A stretch of 64,000 nt of DNA from Limosilactobacillus coleohominis 101-4-CHN (GCF_000161935.1 NZ_GG698803.1:82888-146887), one strand, 5' to 3'; shown: positions 17,262 through 26,056, numbered from the stretch's first letter. Program-made: numbers and translations. The notes: generated by a model from the letters alone, not told the origin.

Positions 17262-18191
17262 ATGTCAAACAAGATTGCTGTTCTGGGTAGTATTAATGTT
17301 GATACTACTTACCACATGGATCGCTTCCCACAACCTGGAGAAACTTTACAAGCTAAGGATAAGTCTTCAGCTCCTGGTGGAAAGGGTGCTAACCAATCAG
17401 TTGCCTGTGCACGGTCTGGTGCCAAGACCTATCACATCGGTATGGTTGGTGCTGACCAAGAAGGTCAATTTATGCGTGAATCAATGCAAGAAGATGGTAT
17501 TGACACGAAGTTTGTCGGCATTGACAAGATGCATGGTACCGGGACTGCGATGATCACTTTGGATGCTGAAGGTCAAAATGACATCATGGTTTACGGTGGT
17601 GCTAACCAAGCCATGACGACGGATGTTTTGAAGAATACTGATGATTTATTTAAAGAAATTGATTTCATCATTACTCAATTTGAAACACCACAAAAGGTTT
17701 CTGCTGAGGCCTTTAAGCGGGCAAAGGAAAATGGTGTGACCACCATTTTGAACCCAGCGCCAGCCAAGGATATTGATCCAGAATTACTGAAGTACACTGA
17801 TGTGATTGCACCTAACGAAACGGAAAGTGCTCTGCTTACGGGTATCGAAATTACCGATGAAGATTCCATGATCAAGACGGCTGAATACTTCAAAGCTAAG
17901 GGTGTACCGAACCTGCTGATCACATTGGGCTCTAAAGGGGTTTTCTACTCCACACCAAATGATCATGGCTTGGTACCAGCATTCAAAGTTAAGCCAGTGG
18001 ATACCACTGCTGCTGGGGATACCTTTATCGGTGCATTGACTTCACAATTGAAGACGGACTTGAGTAATATTGCGGATGCTTTGGTATACGCGCAACGTGC
18101 TTCTAGCCTGACGGTGCAAAAGATGGGGGCTGCACCTTCAATTCCAACTTATGATGAAGTTAAAGCAGCATTAGCCGAAAGTGGTAAATAG
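17262..18191 (+). CDS. rbsK: Ribokinase
   Basis: 309 aa. The [15 protein letters not shown] signature is near residues 42-56 and the catalytic [13 protein letters not shown] motif near 247-259. It phosphorylates D-ribose at O-5 in the cytoplasm. AAGGAGG lies nine bases ahead of the ATG at 17262; an upstream in-frame start at 17232 falls inside the operator-like palindrome and has no ribosome site. It is the first gene of rbsK-rbsD-permease and is linked to the ribose pyranase gene, hence the firmer ribose assignment than for the kinase at 15982. Confidence 0.93.
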   Translation: MSNKIAVLGSINVDTTYHMDRFPQPGETLQAKDKSSAPGGKGANQSVACARSGAKTYHIGMVGADQEGQFMRESMQEDGIDTKFVGIDKMHGTGTAMITLDAEGQNDIMVYGGANQAMTTDVLKNTDDLFKEIDFIITQFETPQKVSAEAFKRAKENGVTTILNPAPAKDIDPELLKYTDVIAPNETESALLTGIEITDEDSMIKTAEYFKAKGVPNLLITLGSKGVFYSTPNDHGLVPAFKVKPVDTTAAGDTFIGALTSQLKTDLSNIADALVYAQRASSLTVQKMGAAPSIPTYDEVKAALAESGK

Positions 18192-18216
18192 AATATTACG
18201 AAAGGGGAATATTAAA

Positions 18217-18612
18217 ATGAAAAAAACAGGAATTTTAAATTCAGAAGTTGCATCAGTTGTTGCCGGAATGGGGCATATGGATTGGCTTTCAATCGGTGAT
18301 GCGGGAATGCCAGTACCAATGGGTACGAAGAAGATTGACCTTTGTGTTGACAAGGAATTGCCAAGCTTCATGGATGTTCTCAAGAATGTTTTGAAGGAAA
18401 TGAAGGTTCAAAAGATTTACTTAGCGGACGAAATTAAGGATCAAAACCCTGAACAATTAGAAAACATCAAGAAGGCATTGCCAGATGTTGAAATTGAATT
18501 TATGCCCCACGCAGACTTAAAGAAGAACTTGGCCAAGACCCACGCCTTTATCCGGACTGGGGAAATGACGCCATACTCCAACATTATTCTTGAATCTGGT
18601 GTAACATTCTAA
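18217..18612 (+). CDS. rbsD: D-ribose pyranase
   Basis: 131 aa. RbsD interconverts the pyranose and furanose forms of D-ribose so that ribokinase can act. The N-terminal [20 protein letters not shown] with the catalytic His20 and the C-terminal [11 protein letters not shown] segment are typical. The ATG at 18217 follows AAAGGGGA; an in-frame extension upstream has no ribosome site. It lies 25 bp after rbsK and 25 bp before the permease. Confidence 0.95.
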   Translation: MKKTGILNSEVASVVAGMGHMDWLSIGDAGMPVPMGTKKIDLCVDKELPSFMDVLKNVLKEMKVQKIYLADEIKDQNPEQLENIKKALPDVEIEFMPHADLKKNLAKTHAFIRTGEMTPYSNIILESGVTF

Positions 18613-18637
18613 AGTTTAATTAGAAAGAGGTTTAATA

Positions 18638-19987
18638 ATGGATAGTACAAAAAAGCAATCATGGGTTCAATACCCCGATGGTTACCTTAGCAAAACGCCA
18701 ATTTGGCAATACATTTTAGTTACTTTAGTTTTCCCATTCTGGGCAATGGCCGCAGCCTTAAACGATATCTTAATTACCCAGTTTAAGACGGTCTTTACTT
18801 TGAATGATACTGCCACAGCACTTGTTCAATTTGCTTTCTATGGTGGTTATTTCTTACTAGCATTGCCAGCCGCAGTAATCATTCGGAAGAACACATATAA
18901 ATTTGCTATTTTAACTGGTTTAACATTCTTTATTATCGGTTGTGCATTGTTCTTCCCTGCATCTCACATGGCTACTTATGGGATGTTCTTAGGCGCGGTT
19001 TTCGTTATCGCCATTGGTTTAAGTTTCCTGGAAACTTCATGTGATACTTACTCCACAATGATTGGACCAAAGAGTACTGCAAACCTGCGGATTAACATCT
19101 CCCAATTATTGATTCCAATTGGTAACATCACTGGGATCGTGTTAGGTAAGTACTTAGTCTTTGCCGGCCACGGTAACATGGAAGACGAAGTTAAGGGAAT
19201 GAGTGCCGCTGAAAAATTGGCATACAACAAAGAAGTTCTTCAATTGACTTTGAAGCCATACAAGTACATCTTAGTTGCCTTAATTATTCTCTTTATTTTG
19301 ATTGCCATTACGAAGATGCCATACTCCAAGGCTGCACCAAAGAAGGATGCCCAAGGGGTTGAAGAAAAGAAGCCATCAACTGGCGAATCAGTTGGCTACC
19401 TAATTCATAACAAGCGCTTCATGAAGGCGGTTGGGGCACAATTCCTTTACGCCGGAATGCAGACTTGTGTTTGGTCATTTACAATTCGTTTTGCTTTACG
19501 GATTATCCCGGGCATTACTGACCACGCTGCTACTAACTACATGATTATTGGTTACGCTGCCTTCTTTATTGGTAAGCTGCCTGCTACTTGGTTAATGCAC
19601 CGCTTCTCAATTACCAAGGTTATGACTTGGTACGGAATTCTTGGGACATTGAGTCTGGTCTTCGCCTTTACTTACCATGGGACTGCTGCTATTTGGGGTG
19701 CCGTAATGAGTGACTTCTTCTTTGGACCATTCTGGCCAACGATTTACGCTCACGGTTTGGACCAAGTTCACGAAAAGAAGTACACCGAAACTGGTGGTGC
19801 CTTCATGGTTATGTCCTTGATCGGTGGTTCATTAGTTCCATTACTGATGGGTCGGGTATCTGACCTCTCTGGTTCAATGCAACTTTCCTTCGTTGTTCCA
19901 GCTGTATGTTTCGCTTTGATTGCGATCTACTTCTTCAGCGAACACCGTTGGGAACAAGCTCACCCAGACCAAGTTCAAGAACACTAA
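18638..19987 (+). CDS. FHS-family sugar:proton symporter (FucP-like), likely ribose or deoxyribose permease
   Basis: 449 aa with 12 predicted membrane helices, of the fucose-galactose-glucose:H+ symporter family of MFS proteins: LNDILITQFKTVF near residues 42-54 and the FAFYGGYFLLALPA helix are characteristic. As the last gene of rbsK-rbsD-permease it is the obvious ribose importer. A FucP-like permease also serves deoxyribose in Salmonella (DeoP), so deoxyribose is an alternative. No ABC ribose transporter genes are present in the window. Confidence 0.88.
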   Translation: MDSTKKQSWVQYPDGYLSKTPIWQYILVTLVFPFWAMAAALNDILITQFKTVFTLNDTATALVQFAFYGGYFLLALPAAVIIRKNTYKFAILTGLTFFIIGCALFFPASHMATYGMFLGAVFVIAIGLSFLETSCDTYSTMIGPKSTANLRINISQLLIPIGNITGIVLGKYLVFAGHGNMEDEVKGMSAAEKLAYNKEVLQLTLKPYKYILVALIILFILIAITKMPYSKAAPKKDAQGVEEKKPSTGESVGYLIHNKRFMKAVGAQFLYAGMQTCVWSFTIRFALRIIPGITDHAATNYMIIGYAAFFIGKLPATWLMHRFSITKVMTWYGILGTLSLVFAFTYHGTAAIWGAVMSDFFFGPFWPTIYAHGLDQVHEKKYTETGGAFMVMSLIGGSLVPLLMGRVSDLSGSMQLSFVVPAVCFALIAIYFFSEHRWEQAHPDQVQEH

Positions 19988-20014
19988 TTTGGCTGAATAA
20001 AAATGATATAATAA

Positions 20015-20050
20015 AGAGGTTTGATCATAGAGGTTTCAAACCTCTTTTTT
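20015..20050 (+). terminator. Terminator of the rbs operon
   Basis: AGAGGTTTGA at 20015-20024 pairs with TCAAACCTCT at 20035-20044 and is followed by T residues. It lies between the permease and the small membrane ORF. Confidence 0.85.
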
Positions 20051-20067
20051 GTTTAGGAGGAAAGATC

Positions 20068-20154
20068 ATGATTTGGATTTACGTGATTATCGTAATCGTC
20101 TGTTTCTTAATTGGTACGGTCTGGAGTTATCGAAAAAATCGTCACCATAAGTAG
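20068..20154 (+). CDS. 28-aa single-span membrane peptide upstream of sufS
   Basis: A short ORF of 28 codons with a strong AGGAGG ribosome site seven bases before its ATG. The peptide is a single hydrophobic helix (MIWIYVIIVIVCFLIGTVW, residues 1-19) with a basic end containing two His and several Arg/Lys. It starts just after the rbs terminator and ends 17 bp before sufS, so it appears to be the first gene of the suf unit. I do not recognise it. It could be a real membrane peptide or a leader whose translation affects sufS. Confidence 0.6.
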   Translation: MIWIYVIIVIVCFLIGTVWSYRKNRHHK

Positions 20155-20171
20155 TCAAGAAGGGATATAAA

Positions 20172-21398
20172 ATGGATGTTCGAACGGTTCGCAAGGATTT
20201 TCCTATTTTAAATCAGCGGGTCAATGGGGAGCCATTAGTCTATTTTGATAATGCTGCCACTTCTCAAACACCACTGTCAGTTTTAGATGCGGTTCGCAGT
20301 TACTATTTAACAGAAAACGCCAATGTCCATCGGGGTGTTCATACGTTGGCAGAGCGTGCCACAGAACACTATGAACGGGTTCGGCAAAAAGTAGCGCGTT
20401 TCATTAATGCCGAGACGGCTGAAGACATTATTTTTACCAGATCAACGACAGAGAGTTTGAACGTAATTGCGCGTGGTTTTGGTGATCAGGTTGTTAAAGC
20501 TGGCGATGAGATTGTCATCACCGCCATGGAGCATCATAGCAATTTAGTGCCGTGGCAAGAATTGGCAATGCGCACTGGGGCTAAGCTTAAGTTTATTGAA
20601 TTAGATACCGAACAAAAATTATCGCTTGCGAGTGCCGCTGAACAAATTACGCCGCGGACGAAGATTGTAGCTGTAACAGCCGCTTCCAACGTACTTGGGA
20701 CGGTGACACCAATCAACAAATTAGCAAAGTTGGCGCACCAGGTACAGGCCTTTGTGGTGGTCGATGCCGCGCAGCTAGTTGGTCATCAGCCAGTAGATGT
20801 TCAAAAATGGGATGCTGATTTCATGGCATTTTCTGGCCATAAGATGTTAGCACCAACAGGTATCGGCGTCTTATACGGTCGGAACGATGTTCTACAGATG
20901 ATGCGTCCAGTGCAGTTTGGGGGCGAAATGATCGAAGATGTTACCCGTACGAAGACGACTTTCAAATGCGCACCATTGGATTTTGAAGCTGGCACCCCTA
21001 ATATTAGTGGAGTGGTCGGCCTCGGCGCAGCAATTGATTATTTGAATCAAATTGGTTTTGCGGTGATTGAACAACGTGAGCAAAAATTAGTTAATTACCT
21101 TTTACCACGGCTTCGTGAAGTCACTGGTGTCACGCTATATGGACCACAATATGAGCATACGGGGGTCTTTTCTTTTAATCTTAGTGGACTTCATCCGCAT
21201 GACGTTGCAACTGGATTGGATATGGAAGGTGTCGCGGTGCGGGCTGGTCATCATTGTGCACAACCGTTGATGCAGACGCTCGGGGTAAACGCAACAGTTC
21301 GCGCGAGTGTTGCCTTTTACAATACAATTGATGAATGTCAGCGGTTTTTGGATGCCCTCGTGGCGGTAAGGGAGTTCTTTCAAAATGGGATTAGCTAA
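20172..21398 (+). CDS. sufS: Cysteine desulfurase, SufS type
   Basis: 408 aa. The PLP lysine is in FSGHKMLAPTG near residue 225 and the catalytic Cys362 is in RAGHHCAQ, the group II (SufS) arrangement. It removes sulfur from cysteine and hands it to SufU. The gene overlaps sufU by 14 bp. No sufB, sufC or sufD gene follows; a terminator comes directly after sufU. The pair therefore stands alone here. Confidence 0.93.
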   Translation: MDVRTVRKDFPILNQRVNGEPLVYFDNAATSQTPLSVLDAVRSYYLTENANVHRGVHTLAERATEHYERVRQKVARFINAETAEDIIFTRSTTESLNVIARGFGDQVVKAGDEIVITAMEHHSNLVPWQELAMRTGAKLKFIELDTEQKLSLASAAEQITPRTKIVAVTAASNVLGTVTPINKLAKLAHQVQAFVVVDAAQLVGHQPVDVQKWDADFMAFSGHKMLAPTGIGVLYGRNDVLQMMRPVQFGGEMIEDVTRTKTTFKCAPLDFEAGTPNISGVVGLGAAIDYLNQIGFAVIEQREQKLVNYLLPRLREVTGVTLYGPQYEHTGVFSFNLSGLHPHDVATGLDMEGVAVRAGHHCAQPLMQTLGVNATVRASVAFYNTIDECQRFLDALVAVREFFQNGIS

Positions 21399-21831
21399 AT
21401 TAGGATTTTTATATAAAACGTTGGTCTTAGAACATGCCAAGCAACCACACCATTATGCTCTCCACCTGCCAGAAGGGAGTCATCAAAAGACACTTCATAA
21501 TCCAACGTGTGGGGATACGGTAAATGTGGCAGTGCAAATTCGAAACGGTCAGTTACAAACGGTCTGTTTTAATGGTCAAGGATGTACGATTTCGCAAGCG
21601 GTCGCTAGTATGATGACGGATGAATTGACCGGACGAAGCGTGGACGAAGCGCGACAATTAATTCAAGCGTTTTTAGATTTGTGCATGGGAAAAGAAATTT
21701 CACCAGCAATGCAAAGAAATTTGGGCGATGCTGCGGTGATGGGAACCGTCGCGGAATTCCCGGCTCGAATTAAGTGTGCGACCCTGTCTTGGCATGCGGT
21801 TCAAGAAATTTTGATGCAAAACGATTGTTAA
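21385..21831 (+). CDS. sufU: SufU-type zinc-dependent sulfurtransferase
   Basis: 148 aa. The conserved zinc/sulfur ligands are Cys42 and Asp44 (TCGD), Cys67 (GQGCTISQ) and a Cys in IKCATL near residue 130. SufU accepts sulfur from SufS; in Gram-positives it acts as a zinc-dependent transferase rather than as a true scaffold. The start lies inside the end of sufS, which suggests coupled translation. Confidence 0.93.
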   Translation: MGLAKLGFLYKTLVLEHAKQPHHYALHLPEGSHQKTLHNPTCGDTVNVAVQIRNGQLQTVCFNGQGCTISQAVASMMTDELTGRSVDEARQLIQAFLDLCMGKEISPAMQRNLGDAAVMGTVAEFPARIKCATLSWHAVQEILMQNDC

Positions 21832-21840
21832 CATATATAA

Positions 21841-21886
21841 GTAAAGAGGCCGAGAGCGCGATTACCACACTCTCGGCCTCTTTTAC
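21841..21886. terminator. Bidirectional terminator between sufU and msrA
   Basis: AAGAGGCCGAGAG pairs with CTCTCGGCCTCTT around a 13-nt loop, followed by TTTT on the plus strand. On the minus strand it also lies just past the msrA stop codon. Confidence 0.9.
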
Positions 21887-22408
21887 TTACCTATTCCAAT
21901 ATTGATCTTTAAATTGTTCACGACCACCAGCTTCTTGGGCTGCATAAACGTCCGGATTTTTCTTGTAAAAGTCCTGATGGTAATCTTCAGCTAGGTAAAA
22001 TGGTTGTGCATCTTCAATTTGCGTGACAATCGGTTCATCAAACAGGCCGCTGTCTTGAAGCTTTCGCTTGGATGCTTCCGCAATTTGACGTTGCTGGTCG
22101 TCTTTAACAAAAATAACGGGACGGTAGTTATCTCCCCGGTCCTGAAACTGACCGCTAGCATCGGTGGGATCAGTTTGGTGCCAATAAATTTCCACCAATT
22201 CTTGATAGGAAATTACCTGGGAATCAAAAGTAATTTTTACCGCCTCAGTATGGCCAGTTGTGCCAGATTTGACCTGTTCATAGGTCGGATTGGCGACATG
22301 ACCACCAGTATAGCCGGATTCAACCTTTTCAATTCCTGGATGGGTATCGAATGGTTCGACCATGCACCAAAAACAACCACCAGCAAAAATTGCAGTATCT
22401 AAACTCAT
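21887..22408 (-). CDS. msrA: Peptide methionine sulfoxide reductase A
   Basis: 173 aa. The catalytic GCFWC motif has Cys12, followed by the conserved E-Y-tail segments [15 protein letters not shown] and FWHQTDPTD-like region. It reduces methionine-S-sulfoxide, free or in proteins, using thioredoxin. The gene begins 13 bp after metQ on the same strand, so both should be expressed from the T-box leader at 23285-23590. Confidence 0.95.
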   Translation of the reverse strand: MSLDTAIFAGGCFWCMVEPFDTHPGIEKVESGYTGGHVANPTYEQVKSGTTGHTEAVKITFDSQVISYQELVEIYWHQTDPTDASGQFQDRGDNYRPVIFVKDDQQRQIAEASKRKLQDSGLFDEPIVTQIEDAQPFYLAEDYHQDFYKKNPDVYAAQEAGGREQFKDQYWNR

Positions 22409-22421
22409 TTTTCATTCCTCC

Positions 22422-23267
22422 TTAATTTTTACCAAAGATTGGCCAAGCGGCAACTTCAGAACCTTTGTAGGTTTTTTCGATGGCTTGCTTGGTTTCTTCA
22501 GTTTGGTAAGCAGCGACGACTTTTTTGTAGACTTTGTTATTTTTGTTCTTTTCTTGCACCGCAATGATATTAACGTATGGCTTGGCCTGTTTGTTAACAG
22601 GTTCGAGGTAGATAGAATCTTTCTTTGGATTCAAATTAGCGGCTTCGGCGTAATTCCCGTTAATGATTGAAGCATCAACAGAATTTAGCGCACGGGCGGC
22701 AGTGGCCGGGTCGACTTCCTTAAACTTCAAATTTTTAGGGTTATCTGTAATATCGTTCAATGATGGTTTAATTCCAGAACCTTTTTTTACTTTGATCAAA
22801 CCGGCGGATTGCAGGACATTTAAACCACGGCCCAGCGTTGTCGGCTCATTTGGAATTGCAATCGTAGCGCCGTTGGGCAGATCTTTAATGCTTTGGAATT
22901 TTTTGGAATAAACCCCTAGCGGTGAAATAACGGTGTTCCCGATGGAAGTGAGGTGGGCATTTTCCTTTTTGTTGTAAGAATCAAAGTAGTAACGGGTTAG
23001 ACAAGAGTGCATATCAATCTTACCTTCTTTTAGTGCTACGTCGGGCTGGACATAGTCATTAAAAGTGACGTACTGAATAGTAATTCCTTGTCTCTTTAAT
23101 CGTTTGCGGACGTTATTCCAAACGGGTTGTGAATCAGTACCAACTAATCCTAACCGAACCACTTTATTTTGTTGGGCAGTTCGGTGATGAATAAACCCAA
23201 TGAGACCACCAATAACAATAATTGCGACAATGATTAATGTAATAATCCCAGAATGACGTTTTTTCAT
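22422..23267 (-). CDS. metQ: MetQ/NlpA-family methionine-binding protein, membrane-anchored
   Basis: 281 aa. An N-terminal membrane helix (about residues 7-27) is followed by a NlpA-type solute-binding domain. There is no lipobox Cys, so the protein is tethered by its signal anchor rather than as a lipoprotein. The ATG at 23267 has AAGGAGGAATTC upstream. It stands behind a methionine-type T-box and before msrA; no MetN or MetI genes are in the window, so it must work with a transporter encoded elsewhere, or bind a related ligand such as methionine sulfoxide. The last point is inference. Confidence 0.85.
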   Translation of the reverse strand: MKKRHSGIITLIIVAIIVIGGLIGFIHHRTAQQNKVVRLGLVGTDSQPVWNNVRKRLKRQGITIQYVTFNDYVQPDVALKEGKIDMHSCLTRYYFDSYNKKENAHLTSIGNTVISPLGVYSKKFQSIKDLPNGATIAIPNEPTTLGRGLNVLQSAGLIKVKKGSGIKPSLNDITDNPKNLKFKEVDPATAARALNSVDASIINGNYAEAANLNPKKDSIYLEPVNKQAKPYVNIIAVQEKNKNNKVYKKVVAAYQTEETKQAIEKTYKGSEVAAWPIFGKN

Positions 23268-23284
23268 AAGAATTCCTCCTTGAT

Positions 23285-23590
23285 TAGAAAAGAAAAAACG
23301 TCCCAAAGAACAAGTTATACTCATTCTTTGGGACGTCTGTAACGTGTTACCACCCTAATTTAGTATCTCAAGATACCCTCAGTCGGTTCACATGTGGTCA
23401 CCATTTTTAATTAGGTCAACAGTAAACCGCAGCTCTGAATAACGGTTGCCACCCCGTAACCAACTTACTAGTGCTCGTTAGTTAGATTTTCACAAGACCA
23501 TCTTCATCAACCATTTCAGGATCGTTTTTCAGCAAGCCACGACTCTCTTTGCCAGAAATTAGTGATTACTCATCTTTTCTAATCATTTTT
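23285..23590 (-). promoter_or_regulatory. T-box riboswitch leader, probably methionine-specific
   Basis: Read on the minus strand the roughly 300-nt leader shows T-box landmarks: an AGTAA motif, AGAGAG and GCTGAAAA in Stem I, a GTATC-TTGA-GATAC Stem III, the T-box core AGGGTGGTAAC near 23344-23356, and a terminator stem ACGTCCCAAAGAA. A candidate ATG specifier at 23512-23514 is followed by a purine as expected, implying sensing of uncharged tRNA-Met. This agrees with metQ and msrA downstream. Confidence 0.85.
23296..23337 (-). terminator. T-box terminator ahead of metQ
   Basis: AACGTCCCAAAGAA and TTCTTTGGGACGT form a long stem followed on the minus strand by a T-run. The T-box core lies just upstream so that binding of uncharged tRNA can open this hairpin. 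Confidence 0.88.
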
Positions 23591-23639
23591 TAATTAAGTT
23601 GACATCATCATAACGAAACGATTTACGTCTGTCAACCCT

Positions 23640-24146
23640 TTAAAGTGATTTTCCTAATTCATAGGCGACTTCTGGATAGAAGCGGAGGTGATCGGGTCCC
23701 GTAACTTTACCGGCTAAAACTTGGCCACCGAAACGCCAGCCAAGATCGTCAAAAATTTCTTTGAATTCTGATTTGATATTATCAAAGTTATCGGTTTCTG
23801 CAACCGCAATCAAGACGGCTGTCTTTTCCTTGCGCAGCTCTTTGGTCCAAAATTGCATATAGTCGATAACTGTTTTCATTTGGGCCGACATCCCGAAAAA
23901 GTAGAGGGGCGTGGTAAAGACGATGGTATCAGCTTTAATCATTTGCTCTTTTAATTCGCTTAATCGTTGGTTGGTTAACTGAAAATTTTGCTCGTGATCA
24001 ACGTGTAGCATGGGCAAAGGATCGCTACCAGCATTAAATTGGATCACTTCATGTCCTGCTTCTTGCGCCCCAGCACTAAACCGATTGGTAATTGCCCGGA
24101 CTGCCCCATCTTTGAGTGGGCTGCCGTTAATAATCAACATGCGCAC
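23640..24146 (-). CDS. NADPH-dependent FMN reductase / flavodoxin-fold oxidoreductase
   Basis: 168 aa of the flavodoxin-like fold. The FMN phosphate loop NGSPLKDGAVR is at residues 7-17 and TTPLYFFGMSAQMKTVIDY near 79-97 is the second flavin motif. Such proteins reduce flavins, quinones or metals; the substrate is unknown. It lies upstream of the metQ T-box on the same strand, but the T-box terminator suggests separate control. The start has a GGAGGGAC ribosome site. Confidence 0.88.
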   Translation of the reverse strand: MRMLIINGSPLKDGAVRAITNRFSAGAQEAGHEVIQFNAGSDPLPMLHVDHEQNFQLTNQRLSELKEQMIKADTIVFTTPLYFFGMSAQMKTVIDYMQFWTKELRKEKTAVLIAVAETDNFDNIKSEFKEIFDDLGWRFGGQVLAGKVTGPDHLRFYPEVAYELGKSL

Positions 24147-24285
24147 CGTGAGTCCCTCCTTGATTTATACATTGCTAAACGTTCTAACTTCTATCTTAGC
24201 ACTTCTCAAACGTTTTTGTTGTCTTCTTTATCGTAAATTGTTATGATTAACAGTATTTGATTAAATTATACGGAGATGAAAATAG

Positions 24286-25836
24286 ATGGCCGTTTTAGAT
24301 GTTTCGGGACTGACGATGAGTTTTGCAGATAAAAAACTGTATGAAAATGCCAGTTTTCAGCTCGAAAAGGGTGAACATATGGGAGTGGTTGGCCAAAATG
24401 GGGCTGGTAAATCGACCCTCATTAAGATTTTGATTGGCACTGAGTTGCCGGTTGCGGGTCAGATCAAGTGGCAGAAAAATACCAAAATCGGCTATTTAGA
24501 TCAATACGTTGATATTCCGCACGGGATGACACTAATTGAATTTTTACATACCGCTTTCAGTCAGTTATATAAGATAAATGACGAGATGAATCAATTGTAT
24601 TCTGACTATGCCACTTCGCTGGATGATCAGCTATTGACGAAGGCCGGGCGACTTCAAGAAAAATTAGATGCCAATAATTTCTATGAAGTAGAGACAGAGA
24701 TTGAACGTGTAATGTCGGGGTTAGGACTAAATGAAATTGGTAAAGATCACGTCGTTTCCGAGATGAGTGGTGGTCAACGCTCCAAAATTATTTTGGCCAA
24801 AATGTTATTGGAAAAGCCTGATGTCATTTTGCTCGACGAACCGACAAACTATTTGGATACTGCCCATATCGAATGGTTGATTGATTATTTAAATGATTTT
24901 ACTGGTGCTGCGATGATCATTTCTCACGATTATGACTTTTTGGAACGAGTCACAAATTCAATTGTGGACGTGGCATTTGGTAAAATTACGAAGTACCGTG
25001 GGAGCTTCCAGCAGGCCATGCGGCAAAAGGAAGAACGTAAAGAGACGCAGCAACGAGAGTACGAAAAACAACAGGAAACGATTGAGAAGGCTGAACGTTT
25101 TATCCGGAAGAATAAAGCGGGTTCTAAATCGACGATGGCTAAGTCACGGGAGAAAATGCTGGCGCGGATGGACCGGATTGATCCGCCTTCGGATAATTTA
25201 AAAGCGACATTTAAGTTTCCCTATGAAAATACGGGATCAGCTAATGCGCTGCGGGTAACTGAACTAGCGGTGGGTTATGGACGACCACTATTGAAGCCGG
25301 TCACGTTCTCCATGACGATGGGTGAAAAGTTACTCTTGACCGGATTTAATGGGGTCGGTAAATCGACGCTGATCAAATCGATTCTCGGTAAGATTCCTTC
25401 TTTAGCAGGGAAGGCGACTTTTTCGCCGTCTGCAATTGTGAACTATTTTGATCAGGACCTGGAATGGGATGACCCGACACTGACGCCGCTCCAAACCATT
25501 CAGAACCTATTTCCCACCATGCTCCCGAAAACAATCCGTCAACGGTTAGCAGGAGCGGGAATTAACGCTGCCAATACCCAAAAATCGCTGCATTTGTTAT
25601 CCGGTGGTGAGCAAACCAAGGTGAAATTAGCAATTCTCGAATTAACACCCAGCAACTTTTTGGTAATGGATGAGCCGACTAACCACCTTGATGATGAAAC
25701 GAAGGAGGGACTCAAACGAGCGTTACAACAATTCCCGGGGAACCTCATTCTGGTGAGTCACGAAGCAAGTTTTACAGATGGCTGGCTTGATAAAGTATTA
25801 AATGTGGAAAAATTAAGTTTAAAAGAGCGGAAGTAG
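24286..25836 (+). CDS. ABC-F family ATP-binding protein
   Basis: 516 aa with two ABC ATPase domains and no membrane segments. Domain 1 has Walker A GQNGAGKST near 36-44 and signature MSGGQ; domain 2 has Walker A GFNGVGKST near 362-370 and signature LSGGE. A charged linker of about residues 235-300, rich in Arg/Lys/Glu, joins them. ABC-F proteins act on ribosomes in translation or antibiotic protection; which of the two cannot be told. Single gene with its own terminator. Confidence 0.92.
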   Translation: MAVLDVSGLTMSFADKKLYENASFQLEKGEHMGVVGQNGAGKSTLIKILIGTELPVAGQIKWQKNTKIGYLDQYVDIPHGMTLIEFLHTAFSQLYKINDEMNQLYSDYATSLDDQLLTKAGRLQEKLDANNFYEVETEIERVMSGLGLNEIGKDHVVSEMSGGQRSKIILAKMLLEKPDVILLDEPTNYLDTAHIEWLIDYLNDFTGAAMIISHDYDFLERVTNSIVDVAFGKITKYRGSFQQAMRQKEERKETQQREYEKQQETIEKAERFIRKNKAGSKSTMAKSREKMLARMDRIDPPSDNLKATFKFPYENTGSANALRVTELAVGYGRPLLKPVTFSMTMGEKLLLTGFNGVGKSTLIKSILGKIPSLAGKATFSPSAIVNYFDQDLEWDDPTLTPLQTIQNLFPTMLPKTIRQRLAGAGINAANTQKSLHLLSGGEQTKVKLAILELTPSNFLVMDEPTNHLDDETKEGLKRALQQFPGNLILVSHEASFTDGWLDKVLNVEKLSLKERK

Positions 25837-25867
25837 CTTCATCATAAGGGCTTCGGCTCTTTTTTTG
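25824..25867 (+). terminator. Terminator of the ABC-F gene
   Basis: AGAGCGGAAG pairs with CTTCGGCTCT apart from one mismatch and is followed by a run of seven Ts. The stem overlaps the end of the coding region. Confidence 0.7.
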
Positions 25868-25875
25868 TCGCTTAC

Positions 25876-25956
25876 ATGTAAACGTTTTCTTAAAAATGGT
25901 TGCAAATTGGTCAAAAGATGTTAGGATAAGAATTGTAGTTAATGTAAACGTTTACA
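25876..25956 (+). promoter_or_regulatory. Promoter with two cre/LacI-type sites upstream of the maltose-type permease
   Basis: ATGTAAACGTTTTCT (25876-25890) and ATGTAAACGTTTACA (25942-25956) each match the cre consensus fully; the second is a perfect TGTAAACGTTTACA palindrome. Between them TTGCAA (25900-25905) and TAGGAT (25922-25927) could form a promoter with a 16-bp spacer. The palindrome would then sit downstream of the start, a repressor position. The same core occurs upstream of the GH31 gene at 35127-35140, so the sites may also serve the broken LacI regulator at 34049-35037. Confidence 0.65.
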
Positions 25957-26056
25957 AGAGTTAGCTGTCTACAGAAAATAACCTTTGCATTATTTAGCAA
26001 TTATTCATTTATTCGTGTAAAAGTTAGATTCTGCTGTCAATTAGGGGAGTGTAAAC

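Noticed and set aside
22004-22402. A 132-codon plus-strand open frame opposite msrA
   Set aside because: msrA on the other strand has its catalytic motif and T-box linked context; the antisense frame has none.
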